Of a stretch of DNA of 64,000 bases, positions 45,343-59,653 are shown piece after piece. The position numbers and the translations under genes were made by a program. This DNA is from Sciurus carolinensis. Lineage: Eukaryota; Chordata; Mammalia; Rodentia; Sciuridae. Position 1 is the stretch's first letter. The number at the start of each line of letters is the position of its first letter. The notes under the pieces are model-generated. The model did not search any database, was not told where the DNA came from, and saw only the letters and a program-made list of their open reading frames with translations. The stretch is taken from positions 43,060,998 through 43,124,997 of the forward strand of contig NC_062223.1 of NCBI RefSeq assembly GCF_902686445.1, read 5' to 3'.

Positions 45343-46954
45343 GTTTTAGGGGGTAGGGATGGTGGCTTTGGGTTTTTTACTTTTCTCAGTCATGCCCCTT
45401 CTCTTTGGCATCACTGTGGTCACATGCCAAATCAAGTTTGGCCATTTTTCTTTTATTCTTTGATGGACTGAGAACAGAAAAAAATTCATTTCCTGTTGTT
45501 TTGGTTCTGAAACCTGAACAGTCCTAGTAGAAGCTTGGGACAGTTCTTGGAATTCTGGGTACCTAAGTACCCACTGAACACCCTTACCTGATTACTGATT
45601 AGGTTAGGAAGAGTGGAAGGAGATGAGGAAGAGGAATAGATGGGCTGTCTTCTCGTCTCATGCCTCTTGGTCATGTGGAAGTCCTCTTCTTCTCTGGGAC
45701 CTACTTGTGTGTTGGGTTGCTTATGTTTAAAAAAAAAAATTATCTCTACCTTTCTACTTGTTAGGACTTTAAGGTAATCCTAGAATGGCTTATGATGAGG
45801 AAAATGAGCACAACCATCATTATTACCCAGTGTAGAAAAAAAAATATTACCTTGCTTACCAAGAAAGTCATGTGTAGTTTTCCTAGCTTAAGACTACTTT
45901 CTGTATTTTGCTCCTTATCAGCTGGAGCACAACAGTTTAGCTTTGTCAGTAACTTGAAAAGCCAAACCCGTTCTTAGGAATCAAATTCAAAAGTAATGGA
46001 AGATGGGTCTTGAAAGGGAACTGAGAACCAATTGACTCTAATGGGTAAAAATCAAACCAAGGCTGGTGAAGATGAGTGGCCTGGTCATGCTCACATCATC
46101 TCTCAAAGCACACCAACTGGACTCACCAGGCTTCCAGTTGATTCTCTAATGAGAACCCAAACATGGGGAAACACAAACATGAGGAAAATCCTATTACCAT
46201 TAATGTAAAAACTCAGATATTTTCCTGACATTTCCAGGTTGACCATAACCTTGTACTGCTGCCTCAACTTGTTGGCTAGTCAATAACCTTGAGGCATAAA
46301 TACAAATTGGGCTGCTCAAGTGGACCAGTTTAACCCGAAGACATTAGAAAATCCTTCGGCAGAAGCAGAGAATATCAAATGATTCAACTCCCCACGCGTT
46401 CCAACGTGCCAGGCTTAACTGTGTTTCCCCATGTTGAAAATGTCCTATCCCCAAGACAGCGAGCTAGTCAGGGCTGGTGGCACTGGTGAGCTGTTAGGGA
46501 GAGCTCATGAGGTCAATGTCTTAGGGGCACATGACACCCATGAAATCTCGTGGTATCATAGAGACCTTGTTCAGCAGGCACCTGAAGAAATGGTGGACAA
46601 ACATTGCTTGAGAAATTGCTGTTTCCTCTGAGCCCCTGATGTCCTAAAGCAAGTCTAGGACACAGAAAGAGCTTCCATCACAGAACCCCTGGCCGCTAGC
46701 CCAGTGGGCCCTCAACAAATACTTGTCTAGGGAAGGAATAAACCTCTCATTTTACCTCACATGTCCTAGTCCATCAAAGAACAAGAGAGTATAAAGGACA
46801 GATCCAATTTTTAAAATTCTCTTTTGACCCAGAAAAGGAAGAAACTGAAAAGGGTTCTTCATGGAATAATCACTAGTTCTGGCTCCTGGCTTAGAGACTT
46901 CAGTGGACTTTTCTTTTCTTCAAACCAGTTCCTCAAATTCTATTCATGATTCCC
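45343..46954. other. Unassigned sequence
   Basis: About 1.6 kb with no recognised repeat. Frames are at most 66 codons and no splice-bounded exon was found. Confidence 0.4.
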
Positions 46955-47045
46955 TCTGAGCTTTAGCGTCTTCATTTGAAAGATGCCACTGGTACAGTCC
47001 ATACTCTGTGGGGTTGCTGCAAGCCACGAGGGAGAGAGTTCAGAT
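46955..47045 (-). mobile_element. MIR fragment, reversed
   Basis: 'ctgagctttagcgtcttcat' and 'ggggttgctgcaagccacga' match the reversed MIR core. Confidence 0.5.
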
Positions 47046-47169
47046 GAAGGGTGTCTTAGGTTTGTAGTGAACTACCAAGACATTATTCCATAACTTTCTC
47101 TCCTAACATCCTCCTCTGTAAAAAGAAGAGAAGAGTACTCCTTGCCATTGAAGTAGGATGTACAAAAGT

Positions 47170-47420
47170 AATAATTCCAGAAGCTAACATGCGAGTTCCT
47201 CCTGTAGGCAAAATATTATTCTAATCACTTTGCATTTATTATAGATCCATTATAAACATTTTTTTGAGTCAGGTAGCATTATTATCCTTGTATCTCAAAT
47301 AAGAAAATTGAAGTCCAGATGGGGCAAGTACCTGCTCAAGGTCACACGGTTAGTAGATAACAGAGCCAGGACTGGGATCCAAACAATTAATTTCAGAGCA
47401 TTAACCACAGGCCTATGTAG
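47170..47420 (+). mobile_element. MIR SINE
   Basis: 'attctaatcactttgcattt', 'ttgaagtccagatggggcaa' and 'tgctcaaggtcacacggtta' are in sense order. Confidence 0.85.
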
Positions 47421-47908
47421 GTAAGCACTTAGCACAGTGTCTGGTGTCTATCTGCTGTTTAATTGTATTCAATACATGTTACCAAGAAATGATGATAGAC
47501 ATAGCAATTTATTTGTATTTACTACTGAATGGAGTATTTGCTTATTTATATTTTTAATCGGGACTATGGTGGCATTAGGAAATACTATTATCCCTTCAGT
47601 GTTGCTCTGTCTAGTGTTCCTTTAGCTATAGGAAAGCACAGACTTTGCAAAGAAACTCTCACCTTGAGAACACAATAGGATAAGATTACATATGCATTTA
47701 ACCCATGGGAATTCAACTACACATGCTTGACAAAAATATCAAAATGCTCTTAGTAATTGGAAGAGCAAATTTTGCACACACACATACACATACACACATG
47801 TATTTATATATAAACTCTAAACTTACAAATGCATTATAAATTCATATATACATATTGATTTTTGGGGTTATAAACAAAGTCAAGTACACAATTCTCTGAG
47901 GGGATTGG
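47421..47908. other. Unassigned sequence
   Basis: A short imperfect CA/TATA run lies at about 47774-47815. No gene seen. Confidence 0.45.
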
Positions 47909-48118
47909 GTGATATTTTTGTACCAGGGATTGAACCCAGAAGTGGTTAAACACTGAGCCACATTCCCAGTCCTTTTATATATTTTATTTTAAGATACAGT
48001 CTCTTTAAGTTGCTTTAGGGCCTTGCTAAGTTGCTGAGGCTGGCTTTGAACTTGAGATTCTCCTGCCTCAGCCTCCATAGCCGCTGAGAACATAGGCGTG
48101 CACCACTGCACCCAGCTG
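47909..48118 (-). mobile_element. B1/ID-type squirrel SINE, reversed
   Basis: 'gtaccagggattgaacccag', 'ctgagccacattcccagtcc', 'aagttgctgaggctggcttt' and 'ataggcgtgcaccactgcac'. Near full length. Confidence 0.94.
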
Positions 48119-48264
48119 GGAGGTATTTTCAAGAGAAATTGATTTTCAGCTTTGGAACCCAACCTCTGTACAGGGAAAGAGTTTTCTGGATATACAGTGT
48201 CAATCACAAATGCAGTGATGGAAGAGTAGGGAGAGGCAGTAGCAACTTCTTCCCACGATTAGCA

Positions 48265-48500
48265 ATAACAAATAGTAGATCGTATTTGTTTAGTTCTCCA
48301 TATGTGCCAGGAACCATGTTAAGCACTGAGCATGGATAATCTCATTTAATACTCACAAAAGGCTTGTAATATAGATACAGTGAAAATCTTCCTTCTTTTA
48401 CAGATTAGCAAAGTGAAGCACAGAGGCATCAGATGAATTGTTCCAGGTCACACCTCCAGCAAGGGGCAGAGCTGAGATTCAGATATAGGCGACATGTCTT
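48265..48500 (+). mobile_element. MIR SINE
   Basis: 'tatgtgccaggaaccatgtt', 'ataatctcatttaatactca', 'ttttacagattagcaaagtg' and 'caaggggcagagctgagatt'. Nearly complete. Confidence 0.9.
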
Positions 48501-48654
48501 TTGAAATGAGCTTCCATTCATTCTATGTTACTGCCACTTTATTTGGGAAGCAATATAGGAAAGTTCTCCCTTAACGTGGAAAAAGGCATTGATTTCTTTT
48601 TTCTCCCTATAGTGTATTTGTAAAAACTCACATACTATAATGAGAAGAATGTAT

Positions 48655-48885
48655 GTCAAGATAATGAGAGATACCATTACCGAAAGTCTATTATGCAGCC
48701 GGCATATCCCTTATCTCTTTCATCAGAACCCTGCAAGGCAGGTAATTATTATCCTCATTTTACAGGTAGGAAAAATGGAAATTCATAGTGTTAGGTAACT
48801 TGCTCAAGGTCACAACGCTGCTAAGTGGCTGAGTCAAGACTGGAGCACAAAGTTTGTGCTCATTGCACCACACAGCCATCTCTTT
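48655..48885 (+). mobile_element. MIR SINE
   Basis: 'cctgcaaggcaggtaattat', 'tatcctcattttacaggtag', 'aacttgctcaaggtcacaac'. This is the third sense MIR within 1.8 kb. Confidence 0.9.
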
Positions 48886-48940
48886 GCAGGGAACCAGCTC
48901 TATGCAAGAAGATGCATTTTCATCTGCTGTTACCTGTCAG

Positions 48941-48985
48941 TGAGCAAATGGTCTTGGGTTTGATCTCCAGTACTGCAAAACAAAA
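48941..48985 (+). mobile_element. ID SINE 3' fragment
   Basis: 'cttgggtttgatctccagta' followed by 'ctgcaaaacaaaa' is the B box and tail of an ID element. The 5' half is absent. Confidence 0.55.
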
Positions 48986-49059
48986 GGAGAAAACAGAAAA
49001 CCATGCCATGAGCAGACAGAAATGGGAGAGTCTTTTTATTCTCAGTAGAAGGCCATAAC

Positions 49060-49790
49060 TGATTGCAAAAGGCAGAACCTAAGAATCTTCCTTTGCCTCT
49101 GTCCCTTTCACCCAGTCCATCAACACGTCCTCTACCTCCAGACTTTCCACATTCTTCCCTGTAATGCTATCCCATAATTCAAGACATCATCCTGCCTTGC
49201 CTGGAGGATTGAATAACTCATCCTGCTTCTCCTGGGATTTTCTGTGTTTTAGTACTGCAAGTTCTGCCCTCAGGGAACCCCTCAGTGCTGGGAAAAACAG
49301 AATGGATTGGTCACCCATGGCCTGACCTTTCACAGAAGTCTCCCAGTTCCCAGGTCCACTCACTTTTACATTATTAAAATTCATAATTTTACATCCCAGT
49401 GTATTGTTAAAATCCTGCCTTTTAAGAAAATTACAACTCCTTAGCACGGCTTACAAGGTACTGTGTGATTTGGTCCTTGGCTATTTCTCTGATCTCAACC
49501 CATTTCCCGTTCCTCCTTCAATATTCCATCCACGTCGGTTTCTATACTTCTGTAGGATCTTTTTCCTTATGAGGGAAATTCTTTGCATGAAATGTGCTTT
49601 CTCCAACTCTTTGTATGCTGCCATGTGTAATCAAGTAGAAGTGTGGCTCTTTGATTAATGTCTACCTCTGAGCATTGAAGCTCTTCAACTCCCTATCTCA
49701 TCTTTAATCTGTAACACTGAAGCTCACACCTATTAAGGTCCCATGAAATATTTACTGAATGAATTGATGACTGAGTGAACAAATCAATAA
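49060..49790 (+). mobile_element. L2 LINE 3' part
   Basis: 'ttagcacggcttacaaggta', 'ctctgatctcaacccatttc', 'gaaatgtgctttctccaact', then 'atttactgaatgaattgatg'. This follows the L2 3' order. The middle (49190-49390) is poorly matched. Confidence 0.6.
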
Positions 49791-49969
49791 ATGTTTATGG
49801 ATTTGCTAATGGAATTGCAAGTGGAATTTGCGACTGAGATTTCAAGACCTGAAAGACCAGGTTACTAGGATACAATGAGCAAATCCCACCGAGTTGAATG
49901 GGAGGCATAGGCCATGCCAAGGAGATGGGACATTGACCAGAGGATAATGGGGAGCCTTCAAGAGATTTT
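49791..49969 (+). repeat. Ancient repeat, target of the L1 nest (left part)
   Basis: 'taatggggagccttcaagag' here and 'gtgatataatcctatttaca' at 60810 are adjacent in the same recalled ancient repeat type as 30775-31186. The last 15 bases (49955-49969) are the left target duplication of the L1 nest. Confidence 0.5.
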
Positions 49970-50379
49970 TTTTTTTTGTTCTATTTAGTTATACCTGACA
50001 GCCATATGCATTTTTTATTAAAATCTTTTTTATTTTTACAGATTGCATTTTGATTCATTGTACACAAACAGGGTACAACTTTTCATTTCTATGGTTGTAC
50101 ACAATGTAGATTCACACCATTCATGTAATCATACATATACATAGGATAATACTGTCTGTTTCATTTTACTATCTTTCTGTCCCCCACCCCCTTCCACCCC
50201 ATTTTCCTCTACACCATCCAAAGTTCCTTTATTTTTCTCTTCCCCTTGGTATCCCCCTCATTATATATTATCATGAACTTATCAGAGAAAACTTTTGGCC
50301 TTTGATTTTTTGGACTTGGCCTATTTCACTTAGCATGATATATTCCAACTTCATCCATTTGCCAGAAAATGCCATAATT

Positions 50380-50814
50380 TTATTCTTCTTTATAGCTGAG
50401 TAATATTCCATTGTGTATATACCACAGTTTCTTTATCCACTCATCAATTGAAAGGCATCTAGGTTGGTTCCACAATCTAGCTATTGTGAATTGAGCAGCT
50501 ATGAACATTGATGTGGTTGCATCACTATAGTATGCTGATTTTAAATCCTTTGGGTATAAACCAAGGAATGGGATAGCTGGGTCAAATGGTGGGTTCATTC
50601 CAAGTTTTCTGAGGAATCTCCTTACTACTTTCCAGAGTGGCTGCACCAATTTGCAACTCCACCAGCAATGTATGAGTGTACCTTTCTCCCCACATCCACG
50701 CCAACACTTATTATTGCTTGTGTTCTTGATAATAGCCATTCTAATTAGAGTTAGATGAAATCTTAGGGTGGTTTTACTATGCATTTCTCTAATTACTAGG
50801 GATGATGAGAACAT
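50380..50814 (-). pseudogene. L1 ORF2 C-terminal fragment
   Basis: 144 open codons with '[18 protein letters not shown]' and '[20 protein letters not shown]', ending '[13 protein letters not shown]'. As in the copy at 31.2 kb, a TA unit is missing at the TATATA run (about 50413-50420), shifting the frame about 30 codons before the normal end. Confidence 0.9.
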
Positions 50815-51041
50815 TTTTCATATATTTGTTAATCACATGTATATCTTCTGTGAAGTGTCTGCCCATTTCCTTAGCCCATTTATTGATTGGGTTCTTTGTA
50901 TTTGGGGTGTAAAGTTTTTTAAGTTCTTTATAAATTTTGGAGATGAGTGCTCCGTCTGAAGTGTGTGTGGATTTTCTCCTACTCTGTAGGCTCTCTTTTC
51001 ACATTATTGATTGTTTCCTGTGCTAAGAAAAACTTTTTATT

Positions 51042-51371
51042 TTGAATCTATACCATTTATTGATTCTTGCTTTTATTTCTTGTGCTATGACATTTCTAAT
51101 AGAAACAGAAAAGGAAATCATGAAATTCATCTGGAAGAACAAGAGACCCAGAATAGCCAGAGCAATCCTGGGCAGGAATAGTGATGCAGGAGGTATCACA
51201 ATACTAGACCTTAAACTCAGCTATAGAGCAATAGTAACAAAAATGGCATGGTATTGGCACCAAAATAGACAGGTAGATCATTGGTACAGGATAGAAGAAA
51301 CAGAGATATACCCACATAAGTTATCTCATACTAGACAAAGGTGCCAAAAATATGCAGTGGAGAAAAGATAG
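51042..51371 (+). pseudogene. Inverted L1 ORF2 segment
   Basis: From about 51090 the plus strand reads ORF2 '[20 protein letters not shown]' and 'WYWHQNRQVDHWYRIEETEI'. The first 15 or so codons are antisense 3'-segment sequence read by accident. A second piece continues in another frame at 51387-51599 ('[15 protein letters not shown]'-like text). Confidence 0.85.
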
Positions 51372-51584
51372 CCTCTTCAACAAATAGTGCAGGCAAAACT
51401 GGAAATCCATATGCAGTTAAATGAAATTAACCCCTATCTCTCACCCTGTACAAAACTCAACTCAAAATGGATCAAGGATCTAGGAATTAGACCAGAGACC
51501 CTGCACCAAATAGAAGAAAAAGTAGGCCTGAATCTCCATCACGTTGGCTTAGGACTAGACTTCCTTAACAAGACCCCCATAGCA

Positions 51585-54492
<2,908 letters not shown>

Positions 54493-54689
54493 TTTTTTTT
54501 TATTGTAAACAAATGGGATACATGTTGTTTCTCTGTTTGTACATGGTGTAAAGGCATACCAATTGTGTAATCATAAATTTACATAGGGTAATGTTATTTG
54601 ATTCATTCTGTTATTTTTTCCCTTCGCCCCCACCCCCCAACCCCTCTTTTCCCTCTATACAGTCCTTCCTTCCTCCATTCTTGCCCCCC

Positions 54690-54726
54690 TCCCTAACCCT
54701 AACTCTAACCCTAACACTAACCCCTC
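54690..54726 (-). repeat. Telomere-like tract in L1 3' UTR
   Basis: Plus strand 'ccctaaccctaactctaacc' then 'ctaacactaacccc': five CCCTAA-like units, the best preserved of the three tracts. It lies between T/C-rich sequences of the reversed 3' UTR, at the equivalent position to 3541-3575. Confidence 0.85.
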
Positions 54727-54770
54727 CCACCCCCCATTATGTGTCATCATCCACTTATTAGCGATATCAT

Positions 54771-55800
54771 TCATCCTTTGGTTTTTTGAGATTGGCTTAT
54801 CTCACTTAGCATGATATTCTCCAGTTTCATCCATTTGCCTGCAAATGCCATAATTTTATCATTCTTTATGGCTGAGTAATATTCCATTGTATATATATAC
54901 CACAGTTTCTTTATCCATTCATCAATTGAAGGACACCTAGGTTGGTTCCACAATCTGGCTATTGTGAACTGAGCAGCTATGAACATTGATGTGGCTGTAT
55001 CTCTGTAATATGCTGATTTTAAGTCCTTTGGGTATAGGCCAAGAAGTGGGATAGCTGGGTCAAATGGTGGTTCCATTCCAGTTTCCTAAGGAGTCTCCAC
55101 ACTGCTTTCCAGAGTGGCTGCACTAATTTGCAGTCCCACCAGCAATGTATGAGTGTACCTTTCTCCCCACATCCTCGCCAACACCTGTTGTTGCTTGTAT
55201 TCTTGATAATCGCCATTCTAATTGGGGTGAGATGGAATCTTAGGGTGGTTTTGATTTGCATTTCTCTTATTACTAGAGATGTTGAACATTTTTCCATATG
55301 TTTGTTGATTGCTTGTACATCTTCTTCTGTGAAGTGTCTATTCATTTCCTTAGCCCATTTGTCAGTTGGATTATTTGCATTCTTGGTGTAGAGTTTTTGA
55401 GTTCTTTATAGATTCTGGAGATTAGTGCTCTATCTGAAGTATGATTGGCAAAGATTTTCTCCCACTCTGTAGGCTCTTTCTTCGCATTGCTGATAGTTTC
55501 CTTTGCTGAGAGAAAGCTTTTTAGTTTGAATCTATCCCAGTTATTAATTCTTGCTTTTATTTCTTGTGCTATGGGAGTCCTGTTGAGGAAGTCTGGTCCT
55601 AAGCCAACATGTTGAAGCTCTGGACCTACTTTTTCTTCTATAAGATGCAAGGTCTCTGGTCTGATTCCGAGATCCTTAATCCATTTTGAGTTTAGTTTCG
55701 TGCATGGTGAGAGATATGGGTTTAGTTTCATTCTGTTGCATGTGGATTTCCAATTCTCCCAGCACCATTTGTTGAAGAGGCTATCTTTTCTCCATTGCAT
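54771..55800 (-). pseudogene. Younger L1 ORF2 C-terminal region
   Basis: Three overlapping frames (55342-55800, 55019-55345, 54771-55076) together read the ORF2 C-terminus from '[19 protein letters not shown]' through '[18 protein letters not shown]' to the normal end '...SQSQKTKG'. Breaks lie near 55390 and 55080, where single-base losses shift the frame. The TA run is intact here, so the last frame reaches the true stop. Confidence 0.9.
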
Positions 55801-56266
55801 ATTTTTTGGCCCCTTTGTCTAGTATGAGAAAATTGTATTTATTTGGGTTTGTATCCGTGTCCTCTATTCTGTACCATTGATCCACCTTTCTATTTTGGTA
55901 CCAATACCATGCCGTTTTTGTTACTATTGCTTTGTAGTAGAGTTGAAGATCTGGTATTGCGATACCCCCTGCTTCACTCTTTCTGCCAAGGATTGCTTTA
56001 GCTATTCTGGGTTTTTTATTCTTCCAGATGAACTTCATAATTGCTTGCTCTATTTCTGTAAGGTACCTCATTGGGATTTTAATTGGAATTGCATTGAATC
56101 TGTATAGCACTTTTGGTAGTATGGCCATTTTGACAATATTAATTCTGCCTATCCAAGAACATGGGAGATCTTTCCATCTTCTAAGGTTTTCTTGAATTTC
56201 TTTCTTTAGTGTTGTGTAGTTCTCATTGTAGAGGTCTTTCACCTCTTTTGTGGGATTGATTCCCAA
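55781..56266 (-). pseudogene. Younger L1 ORF2, post-reverse-transcriptase part
   Basis: 161 open codons: '[20 protein letters not shown]', '[20 protein letters not shown]', '[20 protein letters not shown]'. A T12-13 run at about 56270-56282, next to the start of this frame, separates it from the reverse transcriptase frame and is the likely site of slippage. Confidence 0.9.
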
Positions 56267-56386
56267 GTATTTTTTTTTTTTTCGAGGCTATTGTGAATGG
56301 GGTAGTTTTCCTAATTTCTCTTTCTGAAGATTCATCGCTTATGTATAAAAATGCCTTAGATTTATGTGCATTGATCTTATATTCCG

Positions 56387-57256
56387 CTACTTTACTGAAT
56401 TCACTAATGGGACTAAAAGTTTTCTGGTGGAATTTCCTGGTTCCTCTAAGTATACAATCATATCATCAGCAAAGAGGGATAGTTTGAGTTCTTCTTTTCC
56501 TATTTGTATCACTTTAATTTCTTTGGTCTGTCTAATTGCTCTGGCTAGAGTTTCAAGGACGATATTGAAAAGAAGTGAAAGAGGGCATCCCTGCCTTGTT
56601 CCAGTTTTTAGGGGGAATGCTTTCAGTTTTTCACCATTTAGAATGATATTAGCCATGGGCTCAGCATAGATGGCCTTTACAATGTTAAGGAATGTTCCTT
56701 CTATCCTTATTTTTTCTAGTGTTTTGAGCATGAAGGGGTGCTGTATTTTATCAAATGCTTTTTCTGCATCTATTGAAATTATCATGTGATTCTTGACTTT
56801 AAGTCTATTGATATGGTGAATTACATTTATTGATTTCCGGATGTTGAACCAACCTTGCATCCCTGGGATGAAACCCACTTGATCATGGTGCACTATCTTT
56901 TTAATATGTTTTTGTATGCGATTTGCTAAAATTTTGTTGAGAATTTTTGCATCGATGTTCAGTAAGGATATTGGTCTGAAATTTTCTTTCCTCGATGTGT
57001 CTCTGTCTGGTTTAGGTATCAGGGTGATATTGGTTTCATAGAATGAGTTTGGGAGGGTTCCCTCCTCTTCTATTTTATGGAATACTTTGAGAAGTATTGG
57101 AATGAGCTCTTCTTTAAAGGTTTTGTAGAACTCAGCTGAGAACCCATCTTGTCCTGGACTTTTCTTTGTTGGTAGGCTTTTGATGACCTCTTCTATTTCA
57201 TTACTTGAAATTGGTCTATTTAAATTGTGTATGTCCTCCTCGTTCAGTTTAGGCAA
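56387..57256 (-). pseudogene. L1 ORF2 reverse transcriptase domain, 289 codons
   Basis: Largest piece of the L1 reverse transcriptase in the window. In order: '[17 protein letters not shown]', '[12 protein letters not shown]', '[20 protein letters not shown]', '[12 protein letters not shown]', '[20 protein letters not shown]' (first catalytic Asp), '[17 protein letters not shown]' and '[15 protein letters not shown]' (FADD catalytic pair). The catalytic motifs look intact, but the endonuclease and the C-terminus are in other frames, so no complete ORF2 protein can be made. Confidence 0.93.
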
Positions 57257-57435
57257 TTCATATGTCTCTAGAAACCTGTTGATGTCTTCGAAATTTTCTA
57301 TTTTATTGGAGTATAGATTTTCAAAATAGCTTCTAATTATGTTTTGTATTTCAGTCGTGTCTGTTGTGATATTTCCTTGTTTATTCCGAATTTTAGTGAT
57401 TTGGGTTTTCTCTCATCTTCTCTTTGTTAGTGTGG

Positions 57436-57870
57436 CTAAAGGTTTATCAATTTGTTTATTTTTTCAAAGAACCAACTATTTATTTTGTCAATTTTTTGTA
57501 TTGTTTCTTTTGTTTCAATTTTGTTGATTTCAGCTCTGAGTTTAACTATTTCCTGTCTTCTACTACTTTTGGTGTTGGTCTGTTCTTCTTTTTCTAGGGC
57601 TTTGAGCTGTAGTGTTAGGTTGTTTATTTGTTGAGTTTGACTTCTTTTATTAAATGCGCTCCATGAAATAAATTTTCCTCTAAGTACTGCTTTCATAGTG
57701 TCCCAGAGATTTTGATATGATGTTTCTTTGTTCTCCTTTACCTCTAAGAATTTTTTAATTTCCTTCCTAATATCTTCTGTTATCCATTCATAATATAATA
57801 GCATATTGTTTAATCTCCAAGTGTTGGAGTAGTTTCTGTTTTTTACTCTTTCATTTATTTCTAACTTCAA
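57436..57870 (-). pseudogene. L1 ORF2 endonuclease end and linker
   Basis: 144 open codons starting just after the endonuclease 'SDH' motif (seen at about 57880) with 'MKLEINERVKNRNYSNTWRL', then 'KKFLEVKENKETSYQNLWDT' and 'QKIDKINSWFFEKINKLINL'. The last residues diverge because one A is missing relative to the outer L1's copy of this site, giving a stop. Confidence 0.88.
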
Positions 57871-58157
57871 TCCATTATGATCTGATAGAATACAAGGTAG
57901 TGTCTCTATCTTCTTGTATTTGCTGACATTAGCTTTGTGGCATAATATATGGTCTATTTTAGAGAAGGATCCATGTGCTGCTGAGAAGAAAGTGTATTCG
58001 CTCTTGGTTGGATGGTATATTCTCTAAATGTCTGTTAAGTCTAAATTATTGATTGTGTTATTGAGATCTCTGGTTTCTTTGTTCAATTTTTGTTTGGAAG
58101 ATCTGTCCATTGGTGAGAGAGGCGTGTTAAAATCACCTAGTATTATTGTGTTATGGT

Positions 58158-58574
58158 CTATTTGGTTTCTAAAATTGAGAAGATTTGTTTGACATACATG
58201 GATGAGCCACTGTTTGGGGCATAGATGTTTATGATTGTTATATCTTGCTGATTTATGCTTCCCTTAAGCAGTATGAAATGTCCTTCTTTATCCCTTCTGA
58301 CTAACATTGGTTTGAAGTCCACATTATCTGAAATGAGGATGGATACTCCAGCTTTTTTGCTGAGTCCATGTACATGGTATGTTTTTCCCCATCCTTTCAC
58401 CTTTAGTCTATGGGTATCTCTTTCTATGAGGTGAGTCTCTTGCAGGCAACATATTGTTGGATTTTTCTTTTTAATCCAATCTGCCAGTCTATGTCTTTTG
58501 ATTGATGAATTCAGGCCATTAACATTCAGGGATATTATTGAGATATGATTTGTATTCCTGGTCATTTGGTTCAT
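58158..58574 (-). pseudogene. L1 ORF2 N-terminal endonuclease domain
   Basis: 138 codons from an ATG that is a plausible real ORF2 start: 'MNQMTRNTNHISIISLNVNG' (catalytic Asn), 'WIKKKNPTICCLQETHL' (catalytic Glu), 'INIYAPN' (catalytic Tyr region). Beyond this frame the domain continues with a stop at about 58025 ('LTDI' then stop then 'RIYHP'). Apurinic/apyrimidinic-type nuclease that nicks target DNA in living L1s; broken here. Confidence 0.92.
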
Positions 58575-58649
58575 ATTTAAAATTTTATTTATTTATTTAT
58601 TTATTTTTTGACACAACTTGGTTCCTCCTTTATTTGACAGTTCCTTTAG

Positions 58650-59653
58650 GATGATTCCTCTCTTTGCTGATTTGCTTCTTTGTTTTTTATCTCTTCCTCA
58701 TGGAATATTTTGCTGAGAATGTTCTGTAATGCTGGCTTTCTTTTTGTAAATTCTTTTAGCTTTTGTTTATCATGGAATGATTTTATTTCATCGTCAAATT
58801 TGAAGGTAAGTTTTGCTGGGTATAAGACTCTTGGTTGGCATCCATTTTCTTTCAGAGCTTAAAAAATGTTGTTCCAGGCCCTTCTAGCTTTTAGGCTGGA
58901 TTGAAAAATCTGCTGATATTCTTATTGGTTTCCCCCTGAATGTAATTTGGTTCTTTTCTCTCACAGCCTTTAAAATTCTGTCTTTATTTTGTATGTTAGG
59001 TATTTTCGTTATAATGTGCCTTGGTGTGGGTCTGTTATAATTTTGTGTATTTGGAGTCCTATAAGCCTCTTGAACTTTTCCATTTCATTCTTCAGATTTG
59101 GGAAATTTTCTGATATTATTTCATTGAATAGATTGTTCATCCCTTTGGTTTGTTTCTCTAAGCCTTCCTCAATCCCAATAATTCTCAAATTTGGCCTTTT
59201 CATGATATCCCATAGTTCTTGCAGATTCTGTTCATGATTTCTTACCATCTTCTCTGTTTGTTCAACTTTGTTTTCAAGGTTAAATATTTTGTCTTCATTG
59301 TCTGAGGTTCTGTCTCCCAAGTGATCTATTCTGTTGGTGATGCTTTCCATTGGGTTTTTTATTTGGTTTATTGTTTCCTTCATTTCAAAGACTTCTGTTG
59401 TTTTTTGAGAATCTCTTATCTCTTTGTTGAAATGATCTTTTGCTTCCTGCATTTGCTTTTTCAACTGCTTATTGAGTGATCATTCATTGCCTGCATTTGC
59501 TCTCTTATATCATCCTTTACTTCACAGATCATTTTAATTATGTACATTCTGAACTCCTTTTCTGACATTTCTTCTACTTTGCTTGCTGTCAATGGATTCT
59601 ATTAATATAGCATCTTGGTTTGTTCGGGGTGCTTTCTTCCCTTGTTTTTTCAT
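58650..59653 (-). pseudogene. L1 ORF1 (RNA-binding protein), broken
   Basis: Probable start ATG at 59653 ('MKKQGKKAPRTNQDA'), with a frame break near 59580. The open piece 59009-59464 (151 codons) holds the coiled coil ('NRIDHLGDRTSDNEDKIFNL') and the start of the RNA-recognition domain ('RPNLRIIGIEEG'). The C-terminal domain continues in other frames to 'QNILSKIFHEEE' near 58690. Typical ORF1p size is about 330-370 residues and this region fits about 325-335. Forms the L1 ribonucleoprotein in active elements. Confidence 0.88.

Larger units (their letters stand above)
50017..51584 (-). mobile_element. Twin-primed (5'-inverted) L1 inside the nest
   Basis: 50017-51089 is a reversed L1 3' UTR and ORF2 end. 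At 51087-51089 ('atg' shared) the orientation flips, and 51087-51584 is plus-strand ORF2 ('[19 protein letters not shown]' to 'LNKTPIA'). In L1 coordinates the two parts meet at the same point, sharing 'catagcac'. The outer L1 is duplicated at the edges: 'ccatatgcattttt' (50002-50015) and 'ccatatcctttttg' (51585-51598). Confidence 0.88.
54493..57465 (-). mobile_element. Younger L1, 3' UTR to ORF2 linker
   Basis: T run, then 'tattgtaaacaaatgggata' (reversed 3' end), 3' UTR with the telomere-like tract, and ORF2 with only a handful of frame breaks. Its boundary with the 5' region cannot be seen: at 57443-57465 it reads the same ORF2 position ('tttatcaatttgtttatttt') at which the outer L1 was entered (54471-54492). 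Confidence 0.85.

Noticed and set aside
54690..54726. Interstitial telomere from a chromosome fusion
   Set aside because: The tract lies inside an L1 3' UTR and recurs at equivalent positions in other L1 copies.
56387..57256. Functional reverse transcriptase, or a domesticated one
   Set aside because: The frame is bounded by L1 frame breaks on both sides, with endonuclease and C-terminal segments in other frames. It looks like a decaying L1.
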